A DNA stretch of 64,000 nucleotides from Luteolibacter ambystomatis. Lineage in GTDB: Bacteria; Verrucomicrobiota; Verrucomicrobiia; Verrucomicrobiales; Akkermansiaceae. Below are positions 8,144 through 16,009 of the stretch, in pieces. The first letter of the stretch is position 1; the number at the start of each line of letters is the position of its first letter. Location of the stretch: assembly GCF_018137965.1 (NCBI RefSeq), contig NZ_CP073100.1, forward strand, positions 930,001 through 994,000, written 5' to 3'. The notes below the pieces were generated by a model. That model had not been told where the DNA came from. It ran no database searches and saw only the letters and a program-made list of their open reading frames with translations. Position numbers and translations under genes: made by a program.

Positions 8144-10510
8144 TCAGGGGGTGTCCGTGATCTTGACGCGGAGGAAGGCCTTTGGATTGCCGGGGGCGAT
8201 CTGGAAGGTGCGGTATTCCCATCCGGCCGCATCGGAGAGAGCGGGCAGGCCGGTGGTGTCCGGAGCGGTCTCAAAGACGAGGGTGTTCCAGTTCATGAGA
8301 TCGGTGCTGGCCTGGACGCGGTAGCGGACGCCATCGACAAGCGGGGAAAGGAGGCCATCGGAGTCGCCGACAAAGGCCCCGGCGTTCTTGCGGACGGGAA
8401 AGGTGATGGTGGGACCGTCGGGAGTGTTGCGGAGGGCGATCCTGCCATCGGTGGCGCCGGAGAGCGGGTTGCCGTCGAAGGCGAATTCCCCGAGATTGTT
8501 GAAGCCGTCGTTGTCCGGGTTGTCGGACTTGGCGGCATTGGTGCCGGTGGTGAGGCCCTTGGTGATGGTCCAACCCTCGTAGGGGACGGGGGCGGTGGTG
8601 ACGCTGAGGAAGCCGGTGCCGCTGAAAACGGCGGAAGTGTGCGCGGCTCCGGAGCCGGGCGCTCCCCAGGTGCCGGAGAGCTGTTGGACGCCATCGATGA
8701 AGAGCTGGTCTACGGTGTCTGTCGTACCATGATCAAGCGCGAGGGTGGCGCCGGTGGTGATTTTCACCTTCGAGGCATCCGCGAGGGTGGCGGTGCCGAG
8801 TGAAAGGGTGCCGCCGGTCACGGTGGTGTCCCCGGTGTAGGTGTTCGTGCCGGTGAGGGCGAGGGTGCCATTGCCGGCCTTGGTGAGGCCGCCCGCGCCG
8901 GTGATGGCCTGGCCGAGGATGGCGGTGTGGGAGTTGGTATCGATGATGCCGCCGCCGGTGCCGAGCTGGACGAGGTTCTTCACGGCGGTGCCGGTGGGCG
9001 CGGCGATGATGTCGGCGAGGTCCGCGGAGAGCTTCAGCGTGCCGCCACCCTGGAGGATGAGGATGCCGTTGTTCGTGCCCGGGGTGGTGGAGGAGGTGGT
9101 GGTCTGGAAGGGGGCTCCGGTGGTGAAGGTGCCGCCCGCGAGAGTGAGGGTGGCATTGCTGCTGGCACCGGGATTGAGCAGGATGGGGCTCGCACCGGTG
9201 TAGGAGAAGGTGGCTCCCGTATTGAGAGTGACGGTTGCTCCGTAGCCGCCATTGCCCACGAGGGAGAAGGCCCCGGATTGGGTCCAGGCGGTGCCGGTAT
9301 TGAGGTTCACCACGGAGGCCCGCCCGGCGGTGAAGGTGCCGGAGTGATTGACGGTGGCGGCGGAGTTGAGCGTGGTGGTGGCGGTGGATGGGGCCACCGC
9401 ATCCACGACCACGGATTTGCCCGAGGGAACGGTGATGGTGCCGCCGGTGAGGTACTCCAGCTTGCCGCCGAGGGTGACATTCACGTTGCCGAGGGTGGTG
9501 GCGACATTCGAGACCTGGAGGGTATTGGCCGCGCCGATGGTCCAGGTGGCGGCGGCACCACCGGCATTGGCCGCGGCGATACGGACGCTGCGGTTTCCGG
9601 AGGTGCCATCAATGGCGAAGGTGCCGGTGAAGGCGGTGTTGTTCCCGGTGAGGTCGTAGCGGTTGTTGGCGTGGCTGGTGGCGTGGTTCTGGAGGTGGAA
9701 GATGCCGCTGCCGGTGACCGCGCCGGAGAGGATCTGGGTGATGCCGCCGGTGGAGGTGGTGAGGTAGCGGACGGTGCCGCCATTTGCGGAGACATCGATG
9801 GGACCGCTGAAGCTGCCGACCGCACCGCCATCCATGGTCCAGGTGCCGCCATTGAACTTCACATTGCCGGCCACGGTGATGTTGCCGCTGTTGCGGGAGG
9901 TGGCGAAGGTGGCTCCGGTATCGAGCTGGAGGGTGGCGGTGGCCTGGATGCCGGCGGCGACGCTGGAGTTGCCATTCAGGGTGAAACTGCCCGCGGCGAT
10001 CTCCAGCGTGCCGTTCGAGAGGTTTGCTCCGGCGGAGGCGAGCGTGCCGGTGCCGGACTTGAGGATGTTTTTCCCGCCGAGATTGAAGGTGGTGTTGGTA
10101 GGCAGGGTGAAGGTGAGCGCGCGGCCGGTGGCCACGTTCCACGTCTGGTCCGCCCCGGGGGTGGGCGTGCTGGTGAAGGTGAGATTCTGCGTGGCGGCGC
10201 TCAGATCGATGCCGCCCGCACCGAGGGTGAGCGAGCCGCCGGTACCGTTGGCGATGCTGACCGTGGCGGTGGGACTGACGACGCTGATGCCGGAGACGCT
10301 GAAGGCCGCGCCGAGCGTGGTGGCGAGGTTCGCCGTCGAGCTCGAGTCGAACACGATGGCCTCGCCGGAGGCGGGCTGGGTGCCGTCCTGCCAGTTGGTG
10401 TCGACGTTCCAAGCAGTGGAGGTGGTGCCGGTCCACGTGTCCGCGGAGGCGGGGAGGGCGGCGAAGAAGAGCGCGCCGCTGACGATGAGGGGATAGGTTT
10501 GGGTATGCAT
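8144..10510 (-). CDS. Large beta-strand repeat surface protein
   Basis: This 788-residue secreted protein has a signal peptide (1-23, ending LPASA) and a long beta-helix body of autotransporter-associated repeats (TKAGNGTLALTGTNTYTGD, TTVTGGTLSLG). Its first 250 residues parallel the adjacent PEP-CTERM protein (DTWTG..AWNVDTNWQDG). It lacks a PEP-CTERM. Instead the last about 140 residues form a compact domain beginning GWTITKGLTTGTNAAKSD and DNDGFNNLGEFAFDGNPL. This is the C-terminal module common on verrucomicrobial repeat proteins, with a possible Ca-binding NPDNDGFNN loop. It is divergent from the XylR-like regulator and shares its upstream region. Confidence 0.88.
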   Translation of the reverse strand: MHTQTYPLIVSGALFFAALPASADTWTGTTSTAWNVDTNWQDGTQPASGEAIVFDSSSTANLATTLGAAFSVSGISVVSPTATVSIANGTGGSLTLGAGGIDLSAATQNLTFTSTPTPGADQTWNVATGRALTFTLPTNTTFNLGGKNILKSGTGTLASAGANLSNGTLEIAAGSFTLNGNSSVAAGIQATATLQLDTGATFATSRNSGNITVAGNVKFNGGTWTMDGGAVGSFSGPIDVSANGGTVRYLTTSTGGITQILSGAVTGSGIFHLQNHATSHANNRYDLTGNNTAFTGTFAIDGTSGNRSVRIAAANAGGAAATWTIGAANTLQVSNVATTLGNVNVTLGGKLEYLTGGTITVPSGKSVVVDAVAPSTATTTLNSAATVNHSGTFTAGRASVVNLNTGTAWTQSGAFSLVGNGGYGATVTLNTGATFSYTGASPILLNPGASSNATLTLAGGTFTTGAPFQTTTSSTTPGTNNGILILQGGGTLKLSADLADIIAAPTGTAVKNLVQLGTGGGIIDTNSHTAILGQAITGAGGLTKAGNGTLALTGTNTYTGDTTVTGGTLSLGTATLADASKVKITTGATLALDHGTTDTVDQLFIDGVQQLSGTWGAPGSGAAHTSAVFSGTGFLSVTTAPVPYEGWTITKGLTTGTNAAKSDNPDNDGFNNLGEFAFDGNPLSGATDGRIALRNTPDGPTITFPVRKNAGAFVGDSDGLLSPLVDGVRYRVQASTDLMNWNTLVFETAPDTTGLPALSDAAGWEYRTFQIAPGNPKAFLRVKITDTP

Positions 10511-10519
10511 GATGCGCCC

Positions 10520-10575
10520 TTTTCTATTGCATGAAAATTTCGGGCGGAATATGGAGGGCTGTCTTTATTTCATGC
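10520..10575. promoter_or_regulatory. Candidate operator between repeat protein and XylR-like gene
   Basis: The 76-bp divergent gap contains GCATGAAA (10529-10536) and its inverse TTTCATGC (10568-10575), 31 bp apart. The first also overlaps the shorter inverted repeat TTTTC-TATTGCAT-GAAAA. A related TTATTGCATG lies at 8117-8126, upstream of the paralogous PEP-CTERM gene. These are plausible binding sites for the adjacent regulator; this is inferred from position and symmetry only. Confidence 0.4.
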
Positions 10576-10586
10576 GTTTTTGACTC

Positions 10587-11726
10587 ATGGCTAGAAACCG
10601 GCCGACGATTCTCTATGGCACGTACACGTATGATGAGCGGGTCCACCGCGGCATCCTGCGGTTCGGGCGGCAGCACGGATGGAAGGTGCGGCTGCTGCTG
10701 CCGCACTCGTGGCAGCATGCGGAAATGCTGGTGGCGGACGGCATCATCTCCATGGTGGAGCCGGAGGACGACGCGGGCAGCGGCATGACCGAGCACCTGA
10801 TGGCACGGGGGCTGCCGATGGTGGATCTGAGTCTGAACCACCCGGAGGTGCGGGCGCTGCGGCTGCTGCCGGATGCGCGCGGCGGCGGGCGGATGGCAGC
10901 AGAGTATCTGGCGGGTTTCCGGTTCGAGCGATGGCTGCACGTGTGCTGGGGCCGGACATGGCACGATGAACTGCGGATCGCGGGCTTTCGCGAGGGTGCG
11001 GAATCCGCGGGGATGCCATGGGAACTGTTGGAAATCCGGGACCACAAGGACGACCGGATGGCCGTGATCCGGCGGCGGCTGTTGGAACTGCCGAAGCCGC
11101 TGGGGGTGTTCTGCTCCTTCGACCACTACTCGGAGCAGGTGCTGGAAGTGTGCCTGGAGGCAGGACTGGCGGTGCCGCAGGACGTGGCGATCCTGGGTTG
11201 CTACAACCACGAGGTACACTCGGTGTTTTCCGAGATCCCGCTATCGAGCATCGATATGGGGCTGGAGGACCGCGGCTATCAGGCGGCGTCGTTGTTGCAG
11301 GGGCTGCTGGATGGCGGGCCGGTGCCGGATGAGCCACTGTATTCCCCGGCGAAGGGGGTGATCGAGCGTGCGAGCACGAATTTGGAATCCTCCCGCGATC
11401 CGGTGGTGGCGCAGGCGCTGTATTTCATCGAGAGCCGGATGCATCAGCCGCTGGGGGTGGAGGAAGTGGCCGCGGCGGTGGGGGTCTCACGGGCTTCGCT
11501 GCAGCGTCGGTTTGAGAAGGCGTGCGGCCGTGGCGTGGGGAAGGAGATCCTGCGGATCAAGATGGACCGCGCGGCGAAGCTGCTGCGGGAGGAGGACGAC
11601 AGCGCCGCGATGGTGGCCGGTCGGGTGGGATTCCCGGACGCGCTGCATTTCTACCGGGTGTTCAAGAAATACACCGGGCTGACGACGAAGGAATACCGGG
11701 CAAGGCATAGGGTGATCGGCCAGTGA
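10587..11726 (+). CDS. XylR-like AraC-family transcriptional regulator
   Basis: This 379-residue cytoplasmic regulator combines a periplasmic-binding-protein/LacI-like sugar-sensing domain (about 8-275) with a C-terminal AraC helix-turn-helix (about 280-375). The sensor includes VFCSFDHYSEQVLEVCLEAG, VPQDVAILGCYN and PLSSIDMGLEDRGYQAA. The DNA-binding part includes VGVSRASLQRRFEKACGR and VGFPDALHFYRVFKKYTG. This architecture is that of XylR-type activators, which bind a sugar and activate catabolic genes; verrucomicrobial genomes carry many. The ligand is unknown. Its position suggests control of the divergent surface protein and perhaps the neighbouring saccharide genes. Confidence 0.92.
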   Translation: MARNRPTILYGTYTYDERVHRGILRFGRQHGWKVRLLLPHSWQHAEMLVADGIISMVEPEDDAGSGMTEHLMARGLPMVDLSLNHPEVRALRLLPDARGGGRMAAEYLAGFRFERWLHVCWGRTWHDELRIAGFREGAESAGMPWELLEIRDHKDDRMAVIRRRLLELPKPLGVFCSFDHYSEQVLEVCLEAGLAVPQDVAILGCYNHEVHSVFSEIPLSSIDMGLEDRGYQAASLLQGLLDGGPVPDEPLYSPAKGVIERASTNLESSRDPVVAQALYFIESRMHQPLGVEEVAAAVGVSRASLQRRFEKACGRGVGKEILRIKMDRAAKLLREEDDSAAMVAGRVGFPDALHFYRVFKKYTGLTTKEYRARHRVIGQ

Positions 11727-11755
11727 GCACCAGCCGGGTGGCGGGAGGTGGTGAT

Positions 11756-11775
11756 ATTACTAGGAGTGTAGTAAT
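11756..11775. terminator. Hairpin after XylR-like gene
   Basis: ATTACTA-GGAGTG-TAGTAAT is a perfect 7-bp stem 30 bp after the regulator stop codon, followed by TTTCCC. It is AT-rich and short, so its strength as a terminator is doubtful. Confidence 0.3.
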
Positions 11776-12101
11776 TTCCCGCCGGGATTCCGGGAGGGAG
11801 GGGATTCTGGTGCCCGGAAGTGGAGCGCCGAAATCAGGTCGAACTCCTTTGGACGGATGGCGGATCGGCAAACGGGGCCGATTACAAAAAAAAATCGTTC
11901 CGGATGTTTTGTGAGGTGCCGCCACAAAAGGGCGCTCATTCGTGCGAAAAGGGACGGCAGAAGAGAAGCCGGGGAGGATTTCAGGGCGGATCTAACGCGG
12001 TGAGAGTCACTTTTTTGGTTTCATGGAACAAATCTATATTTATGTAAATCGTTGATGATTAGAGATTTATTGATGAGTTATTAGGAGGGTGATAGAACAT
12101 A

Positions 12102-12136
12102 CCCAGCAACTCCCACTGACGGGAGGCACGGCTGGG
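12102..12136 (+). promoter_or_regulatory. Structured leader upstream of small ORF
   Basis: The 443-bp gene-free stretch 11727-12169 becomes unusually AT-rich (for example 12010-12090). It ends in a two-tier hairpin, CCCAGC...GCTGGG enclosing CTCCC-ACTGAC-GGGAG, then an A-rich run directly before the ATG at 12170. Upstream, TTGGTT and TATTTA about 16 bp apart near 12013-12040 could be a promoter. The layout suggests a transcribed leader. I cannot match it to a known riboswitch class. Apart from this and the hairpin at 11756 I see nothing else in the gap. Confidence 0.35.
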
Positions 12137-12169
12137 ACTCCCGGCTGAAATCCAAAAAAAACCAAAGAA

Positions 12170-12382
12170 ATGAAAACGAAAGAGATAGCAACAACCCCGC
12201 GGATTCACATTTTCGAGTTCGTCGGAGGAATGGTGGAACGACTCACAGACAGGGACCTGGCCGCTCTCGGCTATGACGGTCCCCGTGACCTCCACGTGGT
12301 GTTGGTTGAGGAGGCTGGCTTCAAGGTCATCATCATCATCCCCGACACGCCGACGACCAGCTGGTATGGCAAGTACGCCTGA
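12170..12382 (+). CDS. Small hypothetical protein (70 residues)
   Basis: I do not recognise this protein. It begins MKTKEIATTPRIHIFEFVGG and ends in a hydrophobic VIIIIPDTPTTSWYGKYA tail. The mixed beta-like, amphipathic composition is consistent with a small folded protein. The start has an A-rich upstream (CCAAAGAA) rather than a clear Shine-Dalgarno, which is common in this phylum. The region is AT-rich compared with its neighbours, hinting at transferred or fast-evolving DNA. The downstream 46 bp contain a GCCGGC/GCCGGC hairpin. Confidence 0.5.
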   Translation: MKTKEIATTPRIHIFEFVGGMVERLTDRDLAALGYDGPRDLHVVLVEEAGFKVIIIIPDTPTTSWYGKYA

Positions 12383-12428
12383 AGGCCGGCTGGCGCGTGG
12401 CTCCGCCGGCTTAGGATGAAAGATTCCC

Positions 12429-13100
12429 TCACAAGAGGGGATCGATCATCCGCAGCGGAACGGTAAGGGCCGCGCAGGCGACCTCGGCCGTCAAGATTGT
12501 CCTTGCACACTCGATCACTCCTTTTCCACTGTTTGCTACAACTGCGGAAAGATTGGCTTCTTGAAACTTACCCCATGGATCGAATTTAACTCTGAGTTTG
12601 ATGGAAGGATTGGTGTCCAGAGCATGCAATGTCACCGGGCGGCTGCACAGGCAGACGACGGGATGCGGCTCTTCCTCCCAATCCTTGATAGTCCGGGCGT
12701 TTTCCGTTGCCCCCAGCTTGTGGAGAAACTGGCGCGCGAAGGCCGGATCGGCTCGCACGCTCTGCTCCAAGGTGACCCAGACACGATTGGTGCGGGCGGG
12801 AAGGGATGCTGGCAGGACATCCAGCCGGAGATATTCCAAGAGTGGGAATCTCGCATCAATCTCTCCATGCCATTTTCCCGTATCCAGATGTGCCACCCGT
12901 CTGACAGATGCGCAAATTCCGGCCTCATCCAGCAGCGATCCTGAAAGGCTGGCGATTCTCATGACAAACCCCCGTCCCCCATCCACAGACCCGGCCCCCC
13001 CCTCTTTTTCAACCGGTTCTCCGTAACCGGTGTCCTCGTTTTCCTGGAACCGGAAACGTGCGGGTGGATCCCAGCCGCTTTCTGGAAGTTCCTCACTCAT
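12429..13100 (-). CDS. Hypothetical protein divergent from DeoR-like sensor
   Basis: This 223-residue protein is not recognised. The N-terminal 40 residues are acidic and low complexity (PVEKEGGAGSVDGG). The rest reads like a compact domain with alternating strands (GKWHGEIDARFPLLEYLRLD, TNRVWVTLEQSVRAD, IKLRVKFDPWGKFQEANL) and a Cys pair in VVCLCSRPV. There is no signal peptide or membrane segment. It shares a 92-bp divergent promoter region with the DeoR-type sensor gene, so the two may be functionally linked. Frames on the opposite strand here look like shadows. Confidence 0.6.
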   Translation of the reverse strand: MSEELPESGWDPPARFRFQENEDTGYGEPVEKEGGAGSVDGGRGFVMRIASLSGSLLDEAGICASVRRVAHLDTGKWHGEIDARFPLLEYLRLDVLPASLPARTNRVWVTLEQSVRADPAFARQFLHKLGATENARTIKDWEEEPHPVVCLCSRPVTLHALDTNPSIKLRVKFDPWGKFQEANLSAVVANSGKGVIECARTILTAEVACAALTVPLRMIDPLL

Positions 13101-13192
13101 AACGAGCAGCGTCCTCTTCTGCCGCCCGAAGTCAAGATCTCCTCATCGGAAAGGAGAGGCGGACTTTTGATCAAATCCCCCTGAAACCCAAC

Positions 13193-14431
13193 ATGTCGAA
13201 ACATCAAAAAACCGTGAAACGTGTGGAGATCCTGGCCGGTCTCTTGAAAAAAACCCTGGAAGCCGGCGAGGATCTGTTCGTCGATGATCTGTTGAAAGCG
13301 TTTGAGACGGTGGAGCGTGAGCCTCCCGACTCCTGGCTCAGGATGATCGCGAATGTCATCAGCTCCTATAATAAAAATTCCAAAGTCCGGAGCATTGCGA
13401 TCTCGCCGGACAACCGGAGGATCCAATACGTCGAGCCTCCGGTGCCTCAGTTCGAGGAGCGTCTGCACAAGCAGGCGAATGAAAAGCACATGGTCTGCAT
13501 GGGGCTGCTGCATTGGTTGTTCGACGCCACCGATGTTCGTGCCGGATATGGAGCGACGGAGAAGTCCGTTCCCAAGGCTTTCGAAAAGGGGATGGGAAAC
13601 TATCCCTTGGAAAAGCCCCTTCAGGCCCGGTTCAACTGGGCGAGGACTGATCCGGCGAAGAGCTTCATCGAGCGCCGCCTGCAGCGGAAACGGAACGCGG
13701 CGAGAAACCGCACGGTGCTGTCCTTGATGGTGGACTCGGGGTCCACGACCTATACGTGCATGGAGCGCTTTCTGGCTGCCAGGGAATTCCCCCTGAAGGT
13801 GCCGATAAATGCTCTGGACGGTGTGGATACCAGTGACGGCGAGGATTTCGAGGCCGCAGAGGAGGAACCGAAGAAGCTGCGGCATCGGAAGGTGGAGCCC
13901 TCGATTCTCACGAACTCGCTGGCGATTTCCGAGCTGATCGGGAAGGATTCGAACCTGCACCGGCGGAGAATGATCCTGCGGGTGATCGGGGGCACGGAGC
14001 GCCCGGAACGCAGGAGTCTCTCCGGAGATGTTTCACTGCTGTGGACACGGATGCTGAAGAGTATGGGTGGTGTGGACCTTTCGATCGTTGGAACGACGGG
14101 GATTTTGGAAAACCGTCACGGCGATTGGTCGCTCTACATGGATGACCCGATCGAGTGCGAGTTGAAGCGCGAGTTCCTGCACATGGCGGGATTCAAGATC
14201 GTGATTTGTGACTCCTTGAAGGTGCTGGAGGGTTCCTGCCTGCACGAGTTCGCTCCGATCCATGAGAACAGCGTGGACCTCATCGTGATTGATGATCCAT
14301 TCCCCAACGGGTATCGGGGGGCGGACCGGGAGAGGCATGATCGATTCCAATCATTCCTGGAAAGTGCCCGCGAACAGAACGTGGGTGTGATGGCTATCAG
14401 CTTGGCCAAGACGCGCAAGCAGGATACCTGA
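13193..14431 (+). CDS. DeoR-type sensor-domain protein with atypical N-terminus
   Basis: Residues 172-369 of this 412-residue protein carry the ordered motifs of a DeoR C-terminal sugar-phosphate sensor. These are DSGSTT (181-186, DeoR D-GTTT), TNSLAI (240-245), GGTERPERRSLSG (267-279), VDLSIVGTTGI (294-304), KREFLHMA (325-332) and CDSLKV (339-344). The normal DeoR head, about 55 residues with a helix-turn-helix, is absent. In its place is a 170-residue region whose first 80 residues could form an unusual winged helix (three helices, then SIAISPDNRRIQYVE as a wing). A 35-residue acidic insert (about 205-235) interrupts the sensor. It probably senses a phosphorylated metabolite; DNA binding is inferred. 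Confidence 0.7.
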   Translation: MSKHQKTVKRVEILAGLLKKTLEAGEDLFVDDLLKAFETVEREPPDSWLRMIANVISSYNKNSKVRSIAISPDNRRIQYVEPPVPQFEERLHKQANEKHMVCMGLLHWLFDATDVRAGYGATEKSVPKAFEKGMGNYPLEKPLQARFNWARTDPAKSFIERRLQRKRNAARNRTVLSLMVDSGSTTYTCMERFLAAREFPLKVPINALDGVDTSDGEDFEAAEEEPKKLRHRKVEPSILTNSLAISELIGKDSNLHRRRMILRVIGGTERPERRSLSGDVSLLWTRMLKSMGGVDLSIVGTTGILENRHGDWSLYMDDPIECELKREFLHMAGFKIVICDSLKVLEGSCLHEFAPIHENSVDLIVIDDPFPNGYRGADRERHDRFQSFLESAREQNVGVMAISLAKTRKQDT

Positions 14432-14462
14432 GGGCAGGACCGTGTGGAAAGGGGCGGGTGTT

Positions 14463-14496
14463 CCCTGCCAGAATCGTGACCAGTCCGGCTACGTGG
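14463..14496. repeat. Family A-related repeat (A' variant)
   Basis: GAATCGTGACCAGTCCGGC followed by TACGTGG resembles the family A end (CACGACTCCGGCTACGTGG). It is closest to the copy inside hdc at 26181. It overlaps the stop region of the next minus-strand gene, and GGCAGG/CCCTGCC just upstream forms a wider hairpin between the two convergent genes. Confidence 0.5.
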
Positions 14497-15136
14497 ATGA
14501 ATCCGTGGCCGGACCGTTTCCGTGCGGACGGGGAATGAGGAAGAGGCCTGCGATCTCGACGGACAGAGCGGCAAGCGTGAGCCAGCAGCCGGAGCCGATG
14601 CGGCCGTATTCACCCGGCGCGTAGGTTCCTGTGAAGGCGAGGTGGAGATTCCGGACAAGCCAGATGAGCATGATGCATGCGAGGGCGCGGACGAGCCACA
14701 GAGTGGCGCGGGAGTGTCCGAGCGGACCGGTGAGAAATGGCATCGCCAGCAGAGCGAGGAAGGCGACGGGCCAGATGAGTAGAAGCATGGCGGGCCAGGG
14801 TGATGATATCAACAGGGCCAAAGGAGGCGGTCTGGCAAGCAGGCTGCGGGCGTATGCATGAAGATCCTCCATTTGATAGATGGGAATCTCCTCGGGCGGC
14901 GGCAGGGGGGAGACGGTTCCGGAACGGATGGTCCCGGACCCGATGGAATGTTTCGTGGAAGGCGGGAGTTCGATGGACTGGAGGAACATCCAATGGTGAT
15001 CAACCTGTTTTGTTATCGTTCTTCCTTGGACGGCGTAAGGGTTGATCCAGAAGTTCAGTGGTACACGCTCCCATGGCAGGCACTGGGCGGCTGCCATGAG
15101 GAGGACGGCCAGCCAGAGAAGGAATTTGGCGGTCAT
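14489..15136 (-). CDS. Hypothetical membrane protein
   Basis: This 215-residue protein starts MTAKFLLWLAVLLMAAAQC, a signal peptide or first helix. A soluble exported segment of about 70 residues follows, then three or four helices (about 96-125, 138-155 and 178-197). The family is not recognised. An in-frame ATG 18 bp upstream would add MVYSRS; I preferred the later start because it opens directly with the hydrophobic segment. It is convergent with the DeoR-like gene, and its last codons overlap a REP-like repeat. Confidence 0.65.
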   Translation of the reverse strand: MTAKFLLWLAVLLMAAAQCLPWERVPLNFWINPYAVQGRTITKQVDHHWMFLQSIELPPSTKHSIGSGTIRSGTVSPLPPPEEIPIYQMEDLHAYARSLLARPPPLALLISSPWPAMLLLIWPVAFLALLAMPFLTGPLGHSRATLWLVRALACIMLIWLVRNLHLAFTGTYAPGEYGRIGSGCWLTLAALSVEIAGLFLIPRPHGNGPATDSST

Positions 15137-15195
15137 GGAGCGGGAGTATACCATCCGGGGGGAGAATGGAGGGTGTGAGGAGGAAGCGCCAGTTT

Positions 15196-15223
15196 GTAGC
15201 GCGGAGCTTCTGCTTTGCGTGCG
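15196..15223 (+). repeat. Family D short repeat and neighbouring hairpin
   Basis: A GTAGCGCGGAGCTTCTGC sequence ending TTTGCGTGCG matches the family D copies at 4157 and 30350. About 70 bp further on, GGCATCGCG (15292-15300) and CGCGATGCC (15312-15320) form a perfect 9-bp stem upstream of the lipoprotein gene. The 259-bp gap otherwise shows nothing. Confidence 0.45.
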
Positions 15224-15413
15224 GCGTGGAGTGGTTTGGGATGGGGGCGGGTTTCGAGAGGGAAAGTTCCGTGAGAAGCATGCGAAGCCGGGGCATCGCG
15301 CTGCTACGCTTCGCGATGCCGTATTGAGAATGCCGCAGGCTTTGATTCGCCGGCGGGTTGGTTAGGAAAGGCCGGTCCCACCGGGAGGTAGGGAAATATT
15401 TATCCTCCAACTC

Positions 15414-15908
15414 ATGATGAAGATGACGACGAAATGGATGGCGGTGATCGTGGCGGCGTTGGGTGCGGTGGCGTGCTCGAACCAGAACGCGCCGTCGCAA
15501 CAGCCGGGAGCGGCCGCACCCGCGCGGAATCCGAACAGCCGCAGTGTTTCCGTAACCGGCAGCTTCGTGAAGGATGGCTGGGTGCTGGTGGACATCGCCA
15601 ACCAGGGCAAGCAGCCGGTGAAGGTGCAGACCGCGCCGCCCGCCGTGATTTACACGGCTTTCAATGGTCGCAAGGAGCGTTGGGTGAATGCCGCCGAGTA
15701 TCGTCAGGGTCATGCGGCGTCGCCAAGCGCGGGCACGGAGGAGATCGCGCCGGGGCAGGGGAAACGCATCCTGCTCAATCCGCAGACCTACGTTTCCGCC
15801 GAAGGCGGAGCTCCGGTGAAGTCCTACAACCCGAAGAGCGGTACGTATGCCGTCGAGATCGAGGTGAACGGCCGGAAATCCGTGCGTCCGGTCCAGGCGA
15901 AGCCGTAG
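15414..15908 (+). CDS. Putative lipoprotein
   Basis: This 164-residue protein has a signal peptide (KMTTKWMAVIVAALGAVAC) ending in a lipobox-like AVAC-S, so Cys21 is the likely lipidated residue. A Pro/Ala/Gln-rich linker (22-40) follows. The mature domain is beta-rich: SVSVTGSFVKDGWVLVDIAN, then PVKVQTAPPAVIYTAF and GTYAVEIEVNGRKS. It looks like a small periplasmic immunoglobulin-like fold of unknown role. It is convergent with the Gly-rich membrane protein across a strong hairpin. Two adjacent ATGs exist (15414 and 15417). Confidence 0.75.
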   Translation: MMKMTTKWMAVIVAALGAVACSNQNAPSQQPGAAAPARNPNSRSVSVTGSFVKDGWVLVDIANQGKQPVKVQTAPPAVIYTAFNGRKERWVNAAEYRQGHAASPSAGTEEIAPGQGKRILLNPQTYVSAEGGAPVKSYNPKSGTYAVEIEVNGRKSVRPVQAKP

Positions 15909-15923
15909 GACAAAAAGAACCGA

Positions 15924-15959
15924 GGGGGTATTACTGGAAGAGCAGTAGTAAAATACCCC
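15924..15959. terminator. Bidirectional hairpin terminator
   Basis: GGGGGTATTACTG and CAGTAGTAAAATACCCC pair around GAAGAG with one small bulge, between two convergent genes. The lower stem is AT/GC mixed and flanked by A-rich sequence on the left, giving a T-rich end for minus-strand transcripts. Confidence 0.5.
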
Positions 15960-16009
15960 GGAATGATGGTGGGATGATATGCCGGGTCCCGGCGGGATAT
16001 CCCTGCTCT

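Noticed and set aside
6359..8803. Very long open frame on the plus strand (Gly/Ala-rich)
   Set aside because: It is the antisense reading of the two beta-strand repeat genes, whose Gly/Thr/Ser codons make long shadows; no start context or domain.
12561..13026. Two plus-strand frames opposite the hypothetical gene at 12429-13100
   Set aside because: Their composition (Arg/Ser/Pro-rich, no strands or helices) is that of a shadow; the minus-strand frame has a better protein-like pattern and start.
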